Notes: generated by a model not told the origin, from the sequence alone. DNA of 16,266 nt from Parvularia atlantis (GCA_943704415.1 CALSCO010002514.1:1-16266), one strand, 5' to 3'; shown: positions 8,701-16,266, counted from the first letter of the stretch. Numbers and translations are program-made.

Positions 8701-9932
8701 CCCGACCTTGCGCGCGTCAAACTCGCCGGCCTGTCGAAGCGCTTCGTGCTGCCCAAGAACGTCGAGGTATGTGTGCGGCCCACCAGCGAGCGGGCTGCGT
8801 GCCTGAGCGCATGCCGGTCGTGGCACAGGCGTACGTCTCGGTGCTCGACTACGAGAGCGAGTCGCTCAAGACGCCGTCCTACCAGGGCGTGGTGCTGGAC
8901 CAGCTCGTGGCGCGCACAAAGTACTTCTCGGTGCGTCGGCGGGCCACCCTAAGCTGTTGCGACCCATGCTCACACGGCGCTGGCGCAGGACGAGCACGCG
9001 TTTCTCGCGCACGTGCACACGGTGCTCCTCGAGGTCGCGATCAAGACGTACGTCTACTACCACGTCTGCATCGCCAGCTCGACCGACAGCCCGCCGCTGC
9101 GCCTCGCCGGCGGCTCGCTCATGCTCTCGCCGCTGGAGGAGATGGCGCGCTCGTGCTGCTGCTCTCGCATGGCCCTGCGCTTACTGCGGCTGCACACAGG
9201 CGCTCTACCCGCCCGCGGTGCAGACGATCATGCGCGAGCGCGACCATCGCCGCTTCCTCGCCGCCACCGAGCGCCCGATCCCGCAGTGGCCGGCCCACGC
9301 GCCGTTCGCCGCCGGGCGCCAGCTGAGCGCGGACGAGTCCCCGCGTGTCGAGACGCGCTCGACCACGACCACGACCGACACGTTCAGCGCCAAGATGTGC
9401 GTCGCTACGCCATGCGCTGACCGTGCACCTGATTTGGCGCAGGCAAAAGCAGCAGGCCATCGCCCGCGCCGCCCACGCAGCCCAGCAGAAGGGTGCGCGA
9501 CCGGCTCGCTCGCTGCTGCGCGCAGCCCGGCCTCATCGCCTGCTTGCTCAGCGGTCCAGGACTCGGTCAGCGCCGTCTACCTCCCGCTCGTGCTCGAGCG
9601 CGCGCGCAGGCTGTTTCACCGGCTCGACGTGCACCCGCACGACCGCGAGATCATCGAGGTGCGGGATGAGTCACAGTGCGCACAGCAGCTCATCGGCGGC
9701 GCCCGCAGTACCTGGCCGACGTCGTGCGCGCGCAACAACTCGCCGAGATGGAGCCCGCCGGGCCGGCCGAGGTGAGCGCACGGGAGTGCGGCTGCCGGGT
9801 GAGCCTCACGCCGCGCGCGCGCACACGCAGGGCGCCGCGCCCATCCACCTCGACCAGCGGCGCTGCCAGGTGTTCAACTCGAGCAGCGCCAAGGCCGGGC
9901 CGTCCATGAGCCGCGCCGCGACGGCAAGGTGA
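5780..9932 (+). CDS. SMCR8: SMCR8-like longin/DENN protein (folliculin/SMCR8 family), 24 exons
   Basis: Exons: 5780-5914, 5988-6256, 6316-6385, 6447-6575, 6641-6723, 6776-6896, 6958-7094, 7163-7256, 7310-7394, 7446-7538, 7587-7653, 7706-7885, 7946-8067, 8126-8285, 8334-8396, 8454-8540, 8604-8766, 8829-8930, 8989-9144, 9200-9396, 9443-9492, 9552-9658, 9709-9771, 9831-9932; 944 residues (human SMCR8 is of similar length). An Ala/Pro/Gly-rich leader precedes the longin domain: EDFVLLSEFSEQEGPVPVMT (86-105), VHYVTLFDVSARGFVRP (159-175), YITYDPDKIMAQFEEL. A low-complexity Ser-rich middle precedes the DENN part: KYPFLKQLLFALLKGRPVLV (605-624), IRTLIATLSLFVPG, HPWRTRPLSMPDLARVKLAG. SMCR8 pairs with C9orf72 (and WDR41) at lysosomes, acts as a GTPase-activating complex and modulates autophagy and mTORC1. 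The least certain parts are the intron at 8286-8333 (donor GTGGAC), the GC-AG intron 9145-9199, and the last 150 residues, which I cannot match to the family. Confidence 0.8.
9145..9199 (+). other. Probable GC-AG intron in the SMCR8-like gene (donor GCGCGC)
   Basis: Upstream coding (SPLEEM, ending 9144, phase 0) and downstream coding (ALYPPAVQTIMRERDHRRFL, from 9200, phase 0) are in different frames and must be joined. The only nearby GT (9152) gives the wrong phase and soon meets a stop. Treating GCGCGC at 9145 as the donor, one base from the gene's usual GTGCGC, gives a 55-nt intron ending CACACAG with correct phase. A sequencing error is the alternative. Confidence 0.55.
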
Positions 9933-10078
9933 GACACGAGCGAAGGCGCAATGTGCTCTGGAATGCCACATCCTGTCACCGCGCTCGCGAGAGCACGAAA
10001 CGCGGCGCCGCACCCGTCCGGCGCGGCGGCCATACACTCACAATCCGTCGACAGTCGAGAAGCGTGACGCGAAAGTGG
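9933..10078. other. Intergenic region between SMCR8-like and WHAMM/JMY-like genes
   Basis: These 146 nt must carry the 3' end of the SMCR8-like gene and the promoter of the next gene on the same strand. A palindromic core CTCGCGAG at 9984-9991 sits about 90 nt upstream of the start codon. It resembles the TCTCGCGAGA promoter element known from animals, but in DNA this GC-rich it can occur by chance. No TATA box or clear polyadenylation signal is visible. Confidence 0.35.
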
Positions 10079-12607
10079 ATGTCCACGTCATCAGCGGCCG
10101 ACGACGACGCCGACTGGGCCCTCGTGCACGAGCTCTTCGCTGCGCCTGCCGTGGCGCCCGCAGCCGGGGCCGGGGCCGCGGACGCCGCCGCCGCCGCCGA
10201 GCAGGCCGCGGCCGCGCTGGCCACGTCGACGCTGGGCGCGTCCGCGGTGCTGTCGCGCAGCGCGGTGACGTCGCGGCTCGTGCGCACTGGCGGCGGCGGC
10301 GGCTCAGCGACGGCGGCGACGTGGCTGCACGCCGTGCGCGAGACGGTCGCGAACGCGCGAGGCGCGCGGCGGCGCGACGCAGTAGCTACAGCAGCAGCCG
10401 CCGCGAAGAAGGATGACGTGACGGCGCCGCACGCGTGGACGGTCGAGCCCGCGGTCGACGGCGGGGCCGAGGGCAAGCGCGAGACGCGCTTCCGGCTGCA
10501 GTGCACCGTGCGCGCGTCGCAGCAGGGTGCGCACGCGCCGCGGCCGCTGGATGGTGCCGCGCGCGGACTGACGCGGTGACGTGGCACTCGCTAGTCTTGG
10601 AGACGTGCTACACCCACGCGATGCTGCACGCGCTCGACACCGACCTGCGCCAGATGGTGCCCGCCGACGTGCGCGTGGCGCTGCCCGCGCTGCCCGGCGA
10701 GCATGTGCTCTTCACCTTCCGCAAGAGCCCGGCCGGCATCGCCAGCGAGCTGCAGGCGTACCTTGAGCGGCTGAGCGCGGTCGTCGGCGACCATGTGCTC
10801 CCGGTGTTCTTCAACACGGGCGACGACGCGCTGGTCGAGAACGTGATCGACTTCAAGCAGCGAGTGCGCCTCGCTCGTCGGTGCAGTGTGGGTGCGCCTC
10901 GGCTGACGCGCTCGCGCGATGCAGCGGCTGTTTGAGGACGTCGAGGTGTGCCTAGCCGAACTCGAGGTGCTGTACGGGCAGCACGCGATGAGCGTCGACG
11001 GCGTGCTGGCATCGCACGAGACCTTCACGCGCGAGACCGAGCTCGTCGTGCGGGTCGAGACGGCGATCGCGCAAGCGTTTGCGTTCAAGATGACACGCAT
11101 CGACTTTGACAAGGCCGACGCGCTGTCGGGCTACCTGCGGGCGCACAGCGCGTGGCGGAGCGGGCTCGGCACGGCGGTGCGTGGCCGCCGTGGCGAGCGC
11201 TGCAGCATGCGTGCTGACGGGCAGGGGCCGGCCAGGCGGCCGCCGAACTCGAGGTCGCCGTGAAGCAGTCGCTGGCGCAGCTCGACCGCGCACGGCAGCA
11301 GTACAACCTGGTCTGGCTGCAGGTGCGGCGCGGCGCGCAGTCTATGGGGCTCAGGACGTGACGCGACGACTGCGCACGCCAGATGGCCACGACGCTGCTT
11401 CGCCTGTACGAGGAGCGGCTGATGCTGGCGGGCTCGGTGCTGCTCAACATCGGCGAGGCCGAGGACGTGTTCAACCTGCGCATGGAGCTGTTCCGGCACG
11501 ACTGTGTGTGCTGCGGGTCTGGCTGCCTGGCGCGGCGACTGAGTGGCCGCCGCGCGCGCAGGCAAGATCCACTTGACGAGCGCGCACCTTGAGATCGCCG
11601 AGCTCGACCTGTCGGACTTTGTCGAGCGCAAAAAGCAGGTTGAGCGCACGCTTGAGGACCTCTCGCTGCTGCACGCGCACGCCAAGACTGATACCGAGCG
11701 GCGGCTCGTGCGGGAGCGCGCCCAGCAGGCCGAGAAGGCACGCGATGGCGGTCTGCGTGCCGCGGCTCACGCGCTCGCTCGCGCGCTGCAGAAGTTTTAC
11801 CAGCTGCAGCTCGAGATTGCCAGCAAGACGTCCGAGAAACTCGTGCACCGGCGGACAAAGACGCAGCTGGAGGCGAAGGCGCGCCGCGGACAGCGCACGC
11901 GTCTACGCCGAGCCGCTGACGCGACGCGCGTCGGCAGCGCGCCGAGCTGCACGCCGAGTACATCAAGAGCCTCGAGGGCGCAGCGGAGGACGAGCAGCTC
12001 GCGCTAGGCGAGGAGAGCCCGTATCAGAGCGCGCTCAAGAGCGTGAGTCACATGAAGGGCATCGAGCGCGACGAGTGCGCCGAGATCAATCGCAAACTGA
12101 CGCAGCTGCGCCTCGCCAAGGCACGCAATGACACATCGGATGACGCGCCGGGGCTGACGCGTGCGCAGGAAAACATCAAGCGCCTCGTGACGAACCCGAG
12201 CGCGCCCGTGACGATGTCCATGCCGCCGCTTTACCGGCTGATGGTGCGGTCGTGCCTGCGGCTGCTTGCGTCTGCCTGGCTAACGCTCGGGCGACGCAGC
12301 GCAACGACTTTGCCAGCGAGGATGTGCAGAAAAACGATGCCGAGGCAAAGGAGGCGCGCAAGCGAGCGGTGGAGCGTATCCGGCAGAACCAGGACCTGAT
12401 GTTCAGGGTGCGCCACGGACACGCGCGACGGCACACTGGCCATTGACCCCCCAGCGTGACAGCGGCCGTCAAAGGACGCGCAAGCGACGTCGGCCGCCGC
12501 GAAGCGCTTCGCGTACGACGCTGCCGTCAAAGGCAAGAAGACGCAGCCAGCCGGTGTCGCATCGCCGTCGCCCGGACCGGCCACCGCACCTGCAGCGTGC
12601 GTGGCTC

Positions 12608-12641
<34 letters not shown>

Positions 12642-13797
12642 GCAAGCTGCGATGGCTGACGGTCGTGCACAGCGGCGGCTCGCCTGCTGCAGCGCTCGCG
12701 CCGGCTACAGTCTCACCGCTGATGTCGCCGGTGGCAGCGAGGGCGGCTGGCCCGTCTGCCGACAACACGGACGAGGAGGACAAGGACGAGGACGAGGACG
12801 AGGACGAGGACAAGGATGAGTTTGTCTTCATCTCGGCCGCCGACATTGTGCTGAACAACGGTGTGCCTGGCGCACGAGCGTGCTGACGCTGACGCCAACG
12901 CAATGCGCAGGCTCGGCCGTCAAGTGGGTGCTGGACGGCATCTGGCGGTTTGGCGCGTACCTCTTCACGTCGTCGGCGGTGGTCACGCCATCAGCGGCTG
13001 CAGCCATCACGTCCTCTCTGCTCGCCCCTGCGTCGCCGGCGTTGGTCGCAGGCGGGCATGCCGTCGCAGCACCGTCAGCTGCTGGTGCTGCTCCACCGCC
13101 ACCGCCACCGCCACCACCACCGCCGCCACCGCCACCACAATCGGCTTTGGGCGGGCCGGCTCTGCGGCCCGCTGCGGGCAAGAAGAAGGCCGTCGACAAC
13201 GCGGCCGACGCGCCACGCACCGGCCTCGACCTGAGCGCGATCGGCAATGCCAAGGGCATGCTGCGCAAGGTCGACCCGCCGCCTGAGGGTGGACCGGCAG
13301 GGGACGGCGGTGCGTGCGCTGGTGTGGGTGCGGGGGGTGCCGCTCTGCTAACGAGCTGCGCGCAGGCCGCTTCAGCAAGGGCGAGATTGTCGCTCAGCTG
13401 AGCATGCTGCGCAAGCCAAAGACGCTGCCGGCGCCTAAGGTCGACAAGGGCCCTGTGGCGCCCGGCATTCCCGACCTTGAGACGCTGCGCGCGACGCGCG
13501 AGCGGCTGCGACGGCGCGACGTGGTCGATCGCACAGCGAAGGAGCCTGGCCAGGTGCGCGGACGGAGGCTGCGCAGAGGTGCTGACCGTGCGTGTGCAGC
13601 TGGACTTCCTGCAGGGCGCCGTTCGCAAGCTGTCTGGCTACGAGGGCGACGGGGACGCGGGTGGAGGCGCCGGGGCCGAGCCCAGCTCGGGTCTGGGCGG
13701 CACACTGATCGACTTTGACGACATCTTCGCTCCGCCTGCGGTCGTTGCGGCGGGCGACGCTGCGGCTGTGGCTAACCTGATGGACGACGACCTGTGA
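10079..13797 (+). CDS. WHAMM/JMY-like actin nucleation-promoting factor, 13 exons
   Basis: Exons: 10079-10526, 10595-10863, 10925-11176, 11236-11322, 11383-11503, 11562-11878, 11938-12243, 12300-12407, 12463-12596, 12673-12860, 12911-13309, 13366-13553, 13600-13797; 1004 residues. The N-terminus (DWALVHELFAAP, from D12) resembles the start of WHAMM/JMY (W-x-x-V-x-E-x-LFA). A domain with ALPALPGEHVLFTFR and LQAYLERLS follows, then long coiled coils (residues about 240-640), including QKFYQLQLEIASKTSEKL, where the animal proteins have a similar FYxxQLE segment. An Asp/Glu run (714-730), 15 prolines (805-819), a WH2-like motif LSAIGNAKGMLRKV (851-864), a second possible one (EIVAQLSMLRKPKTL), an amphipathic LDFLQGAVRKL (940-950) and an acidic tail ending LMDDDL complete it. 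The family activates Arp2/3 on membranes (ER-Golgi, autophagosomes). No Trp is seen in the acidic tail, unlike canonical CA regions. WASH or a PX-BAR protein was considered less likely. Confidence 0.65.
11879..11937 (+). other. Probable second GC-AG intron (donor GCGCGC) in the WHAMM/JMY-like gene
   Basis: Coding before it (KTQLEAK, phase 0, ending 11878) and after it (RAELHAEYIKSLEG, phase 0, from 11938) lie in different frames. The only GT in a usable place (11901) is phase 1 and would leave a 37-nt intron. The donor GCGCGC at 11879 gives a 59-nt intron, within the normal size range, with CTGAC about 18 nt before the CAG acceptor. It is the same single-base change from GTGCGC as in the intron at 9145. 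Confidence 0.55.
12610..12638. repeat. (GT)14 microsatellite inside an intron
   Basis: An uninterrupted GT dinucleotide run lies within the intron 12597-12672 of the WHAMM/JMY-like gene, just after its GTGCGT donor. Each GT is a potential alternative donor. The chosen donor at 12597 has the local consensus and the correct phase 2. At 76 nt this is one of the longest introns of the window, the excess being the repeat. Confidence 0.95.
12768..12820. repeat. GAC/GAG codon repeat encoding an Asp/Glu/Lys run
   Basis: Tandem GACGAG hexamers with AAG interruptions encode DEEDKDEDEDEDEDKDE, residues 714-730 of the WHAMM/JMY-like protein, just before the hydrophobic FVFISAADIVL segment. This is a charged low-complexity linker that can vary in length in units of two residues. 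Confidence 0.9.
13087..13138. repeat. CCN repeat encoding 15 consecutive prolines
   Basis: A mixed CCA/CCG run in the WHAMM/JMY-like gene encodes Pro805-Pro819, placed directly before the WH2-like region. This is where WASP-superfamily proteins carry their profilin- and SH3-binding polyproline segment. The mixture of CCA and CCG codons argues for selection on the protein rather than simple DNA slippage. Confidence 0.9.
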
Positions 13798-13944
13798 GGC
13801 TAAAGCAGAAGAACCAAGCACACAAACACACACAGCATAGGCAGGGCGGTGGGGACACGGCGGCGCAACCGAAGCAAAGGAAAACGGCAGGAAAAAATAA
13901 GTAAAAGGTTGTGCGCTCACGACTGGGCCTGAATTGGCCGGCGG
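13798..13944. other. Convergent 3' flanks of the WHAMM/JMY-like and ankyrin genes
   Basis: These 147 nt lie between the TGA of the plus-strand gene (13795-13797) and the TAG of the minus-strand ankyrin gene (13945-13947). This is the most A-rich stretch in the window. It has an ACACACAAACACACACA tract near 13820-13836 and AAAAAATAAGTAAAA near 13892-13906, which may serve as the polyadenylation signal of the plus-strand gene. No signal for the minus-strand gene is obvious. Confidence 0.45.
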
Positions 13945-15300
13945 CTACGTCATGTTGGACAGCAGCAGGCCGCCAAAGTCCTCTACGGTCGTGCAGGCCT
14001 TGCGCGAGACGAGAAAGTGGGAGACCTGGCGGTGGCCCTCAAGATACGCGAGGAAGAGCGGCGTCCGGCCGCGCTTGTCGAGGCGGTCGAGCTTGGCGCC
14101 GCCCTTGTTGACGAGTAGCTGCACGACCTGGTGTGGGGCGCGCAAGCAGTCGTCAGGCACTGTCGTGTGTGTGTGTGGGGGGGGGGGGGGGGGGGGGGGA
14201 CGGTGCACGCACCTCGAGGTGGTTGTTGGCGCTGGCCCAGTGCAGCGCCGTCCGGCCGTAGTGGTCGATGTCGTGCACGGCGTCCTTGTCGGCCAGCAGC
14301 GCGTCGACGATGTCGTCGCGCCCGAGCGTGGCGGCGAGGATCAGCGGCGTCGTCCCGTGCACGTCCCGGGCCACGACGGAGGCACCGTGGTGCACGAGCT
14401 GCGCGCGCGCGTGGCTTTGTCAGGACCGGACTGATCCTCGCGCGCCACACCCCGAACGGACGCACCGTCACGGCGCACTTGACGGCGTTGCTGGCGCAGG
14501 CCATGTGCAGGAGCGTGCGGCCGTCGGCAAAGACGGCCTTGCTCAGCGCCGAGCCGTCCTCGAGCGGCGCGTGCTCGAGGAGCAGGTCGAGCATGGGCAC
14601 GTTGTCGTGCGCGCAGGCAATGTGCGCCGGGCTGTAGTCGACCTTATTGGCAGCGGTGGCGCTGCGGACGCGCGTGCGCGTGAGACAACGCGGCTGTGTG
14701 CCTCGCGCCACGGGCGCACCTGGCGCCGTGCTCAAGCAGGAGGGCGGCGACGTCACGCTGCGACGCGGCCACGGCGTGGTGCAGCGGCGAGTTGCCCCAC
14801 AAGTCGCACTGCTGCACGAGCTGGCGGAAACCGACGATCTGCGCACCCGTGTTGAGCGTGCGTGCAGACGGCACAGACAGCCAACAGCCTACGACGCACC
14901 TCGCCTGCAAAGGTCAGGGAAGCGCGGCACCCGGTCGCGGCGGCGTAGTGCGCGACGCCGAGGCCGCTGTCGTCGAGCCGCGAGCAGATCTCGGCGCCAA
15001 AGGCGTCGACGAGGTGGCGAACGCCGTGCGCGTAGTCGTCCCGGGCCGTCGCCTGAGACGCCGGGTTCGGGAACATGGCCAGGAGCGCGACCACGCCCGG
15101 GGCGAACGAGTCTGGGAAGCCGCTGACAGCGGCCGGTCGGGAGAGCGCGGCCAGAGAGACGCTGCCCTTGCGGTGGCGGCGGGCCCGGTGCGCCGCGACG
15201 CCGGCGTCGGCGTCGTCCACGTCGCTGTCGGGCGACTCAGGCGGGGTGATGATCGATGCGGCGGCTGCTGCTGCTGCGGCGGCGGCGGCTGCGGCTGCGG

Positions 15301-15338
<38 letters not shown>

Positions 15339-15832
15339 CCGGCGGGTGCGTCGGTGAGGAAGGTGAGGATGGGCGAGGACGGTTCGGTGGCGCAGGGCGT
15401 GGGGTGCACGGTCGAGCACACGCCGTCGTCGTCAAAGTCGTACATGTAGTAGCTCGCGAAGCTCAGGCCCGGGACGTCCTCCTCGACCTTGGTCTTGGGT
15501 GTGGGCGGCGTGTCGGGCGGGGAGAGGTACTGCGATGTGGCCGGGGGTTGCGTCAGTGCGCTGCCGCCGGATCGGCCGCGATAGCGAGGTGCGGCACGCA
15601 CGCTCGGGATGATGATGCGGTCGTCGTCCACGCCAAACAGCTCGAGCGCGCCGAGGTCGTGCGTCTCGTGCGTCTCGTGCGTCTCGTGCGCACGCGCATC
15701 GTTGTCGGCCAGACCGATGCCAAAGACGCCACCGAGGCCCAGGTCGAGCCGGGCAAACTTGCGCCGCTCGTGCGACGGCGAGGGCGCCTCGCGCTTGAGC
15801 GGCGCGGGCAGCGGCATGGCGAGCGAGCTCAT
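13945..15832 (-). CDS. Ankyrin-repeat protein with Notch-like repeats, 5 exons
   Basis: Exons (minus strand): 15832-14900, 14838-14720, 14661-14466, 14398-14213, 14127-13945; product 538 residues. The N-terminal 280 residues look disordered: a basic KREAPSPSHERRK that may be a nuclear signal, HETHETHETHD, LSPPDTPPTPKTKVEED, and an (AD)n then poly-Ala run followed by TPPESPDSD. About seven ankyrin repeats follow from residue 287 to 520: DLWGNSPLHHAVAASQRD, DYSPAHIACAHDN, DGRTLLHMACASN, HGTTPLILAATLGRDD, YGRTALHWASANNHLEVVQL and RGRTPLFLAYLEGH. The TTPLILAA, ALHWAxAxN and TPLFLA repeats closely resemble the Notch intracellular ankyrin domain and also Swi6/Cdc10-type repeats. There is no sign of EGF repeats or a membrane segment, so this is more likely a nuclear or cytosolic scaffold or regulator. 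Its partner is unknown. No upstream exon is needed, but one cannot be excluded. Confidence 0.75.
14165..14199. repeat. (GT)5 followed by a run of 25 G, inside an ankyrin-gene intron
   Basis: On the plus strand GTGTGTGTGT runs into 25 consecutive G. On the minus strand this is a C25 run 13-14 nt after the GTGCGT donor of the last ankyrin-gene intron (14212-14128). At 85 nt it is the longest intron in the window, the extra length being this tract. The plus strand can form G-quadruplexes, and the exact count is prone to sequencing error. Confidence 0.9.
15258..15336. repeat. GCN codon repeat encoding Ala-Asp and poly-Ala runs
   Basis: Read on the minus strand this encodes (AD)5 followed by 15 or more Ala in the disordered N-terminus of the ankyrin protein. 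Mixed GCC, GCA and GCG codons plus a regular GACGCC array are present. It produces long spurious open frames on the plus strand. Confidence 0.9.
15657..15690. repeat. 9-nt tandem repeat encoding HETHETHET
   Basis: Three to four copies of GTCTCGTGC on the plus strand give (HET)3 in the minus-strand ankyrin protein. The unit is a multiple of three and keeps the frame. Confidence 0.85.
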
Positions 15833-16266
15833 GGCTGGGGCCGGCGGTCAGCGCGCAGGGCCCGTCAGCGGGGCCGTGCCGCAAACTGCACCTGGGCGGT
15901 GCGGGGGCGAGTGGCTGGCGTGTGGAGGGAGACGGCGCGCCGACTGATGCGCCGCGAATAGCACCGGGTTCTCTGGGCAAGGCAGGGTCAGCCGCGCGCG
16001 ACGCGAACGGGGCACGGCAGGCGCGGCAGCGAGCACGGCGCACACGCGAGCGCGGAGGGGGCGCGGAGGGGAGCGGTAGCGCGGACTGCAAGGGGGGGGG
16101 AGGCGCGGCACGGCGCGGCACGAATGCTTGGATCACCCCACGGGCGTTCCCGGGCACGCCATGGCCATGCGGCCAAACGTGCGGCGGCGGCCACGACTGT
16201 GCGCGTCCGCGGCGACCAAGGCGGACTGTGCGCGCGAGAGTGGCAGGCGAGCAAGCGGGCGGGCGG
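15833..16266. other. Upstream region of the ankyrin gene, no gene seen
   Basis: This 434-nt extremely GC-rich stretch lies upstream of the minus-strand ankyrin start codon and should contain its promoter and leader. It has a G9 run (16092-16100), repeated GGCACGGC/GCGGCACG words around 16105-16122 and several GAGCGGAGGGG-like purine-rich segments. Minus-strand frames starting at 16111, 16157 and 16254 have shadow-like Arg/Ala/Pro composition and no recognisable domain. No tRNA, TATA box or exon could be supported. Confidence 0.4.

Noticed and set aside
9152-9199. GT donor at 9152 for the exon 19-20 junction of the SMCR8-like gene
   Set aside because: It gives the wrong phase, shifts into a frame that stops at 9326 and loses clearly coding downstream sequence.
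10079-11878. PX-BAR sorting nexin reading of the gene at 10079-13797
   Set aside because: LPALPGEHVLF and LQAYLERL look PX-like and the coiled coils look BAR-like, but the N-terminal motif, polyproline, WH2-like and acidic tail fit WHAMM/JMY better as a whole.
13087-13797. WASH complex subunit as the identity of the same gene
   Set aside because: The polyproline-WH2 part alone could be WASH, but the protein is about twice the usual WASH length and its N-terminal half does not look like the WASH homology domain.
11-14899. Excess of introns with length divisible by three (readthrough-prone)
   Set aside because: About 18 of 61 are multiples of three, close to the one third expected by chance.
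14696-15961. 421-residue plus-strand open frame rich in Gly/Val/Arg
   Set aside because: It is the complement of the ankyrin gene's first exon and its GCN repeats; composition and lack of motifs mark it as a shadow.
15988-16254. Minus-strand open frames at the right edge as an upstream exon or gene
   Set aside because: They are Arg/Ala/Pro/Ser shadow composition with no GTGCG donor joined to a recognisable exon; support is insufficient.
1-16266. Prokaryotic operons, CRISPR arrays, tRNA or rRNA genes
   Set aside because: All genes are intron-split eukaryotic genes, there are no spaced direct repeats of CRISPR type, and I saw no tRNA cloverleaf or rRNA segment.

Overview
The window is nuclear DNA from a compact, very GC-rich eukaryote. 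Genes lie on both strands, separated by tens to a few hundred bases, and are cut by many tiny introns (44-85 nt) that start almost always with GTGCG and end in CAG. I could thread eight genes; for seven of them the exon phases close without a remainder from start to stop or window edge, and one has no intron. The gene set suggests an early-diverging (zoosporic-type) fungus or a close opisthokont relative: a Som1-like mitochondrial protein (a family I know from fungi) sits beside SLC38A9-like, SMCR8-like and WHAMM/JMY-like genes, which I associate with animals, protists and basal lineages rather than with Dikarya. No alignment or database search was run. Family names rest on recognised motifs, and the taxonomic placement is inference.

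Layout: (A) 1-912 +, the 3' part of an uncharacterised gene; its stop lies 4 nt from the stop of convergent (B) 917-1798 -, an intronless two-finger C2H2 protein. 1799-2039 is a repeat-bearing spacer. (C) 2040-2405 -, a Som1-like twin-CX9C protein, is divergent (34 nt between start codons) from (D) 2440-3294 +, a complete single-domain glyoxalase I in 7 exons. (E) 3336-5755 -, an SLC38A9-like lysosomal/vacuolar amino-acid transporter in 13 exons, is convergent with D. It is divergent, with 24 nt between start codons, from (F) 5780-9932 +, an SMCR8-like gene in 24 exons. (G) 10079-13797 +, a WHAMM/JMY-like actin nucleation-promoting factor in 13 exons, follows. (H) 13945-15832 -, a protein with about seven Notch-like ankyrin repeats in 5 exons, is convergent with G. 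15833-16266 holds H's upstream region and no gene I can support.

Functional theme: E and F belong to families that act at the lysosome surface in amino-acid sensing and mTORC1/autophagy control (SLC38A9 as arginine sensor, SMCR8 as partner of C9orf72), and they share one minimal bidirectional promoter. G belongs to a family that drives actin-dependent membrane tubulation, including autophagosomes. C and D are housekeeping mitochondrial and methylglyoxal-detoxification genes.

The most unusual general feature is the splice-donor code. Of 61 inferred introns, 50 begin GTGCG and 56 have C at intron position +4, where a standard U1 snRNA prefers A. Two further introns appear to be GC-AG introns with donor GCGCGC.
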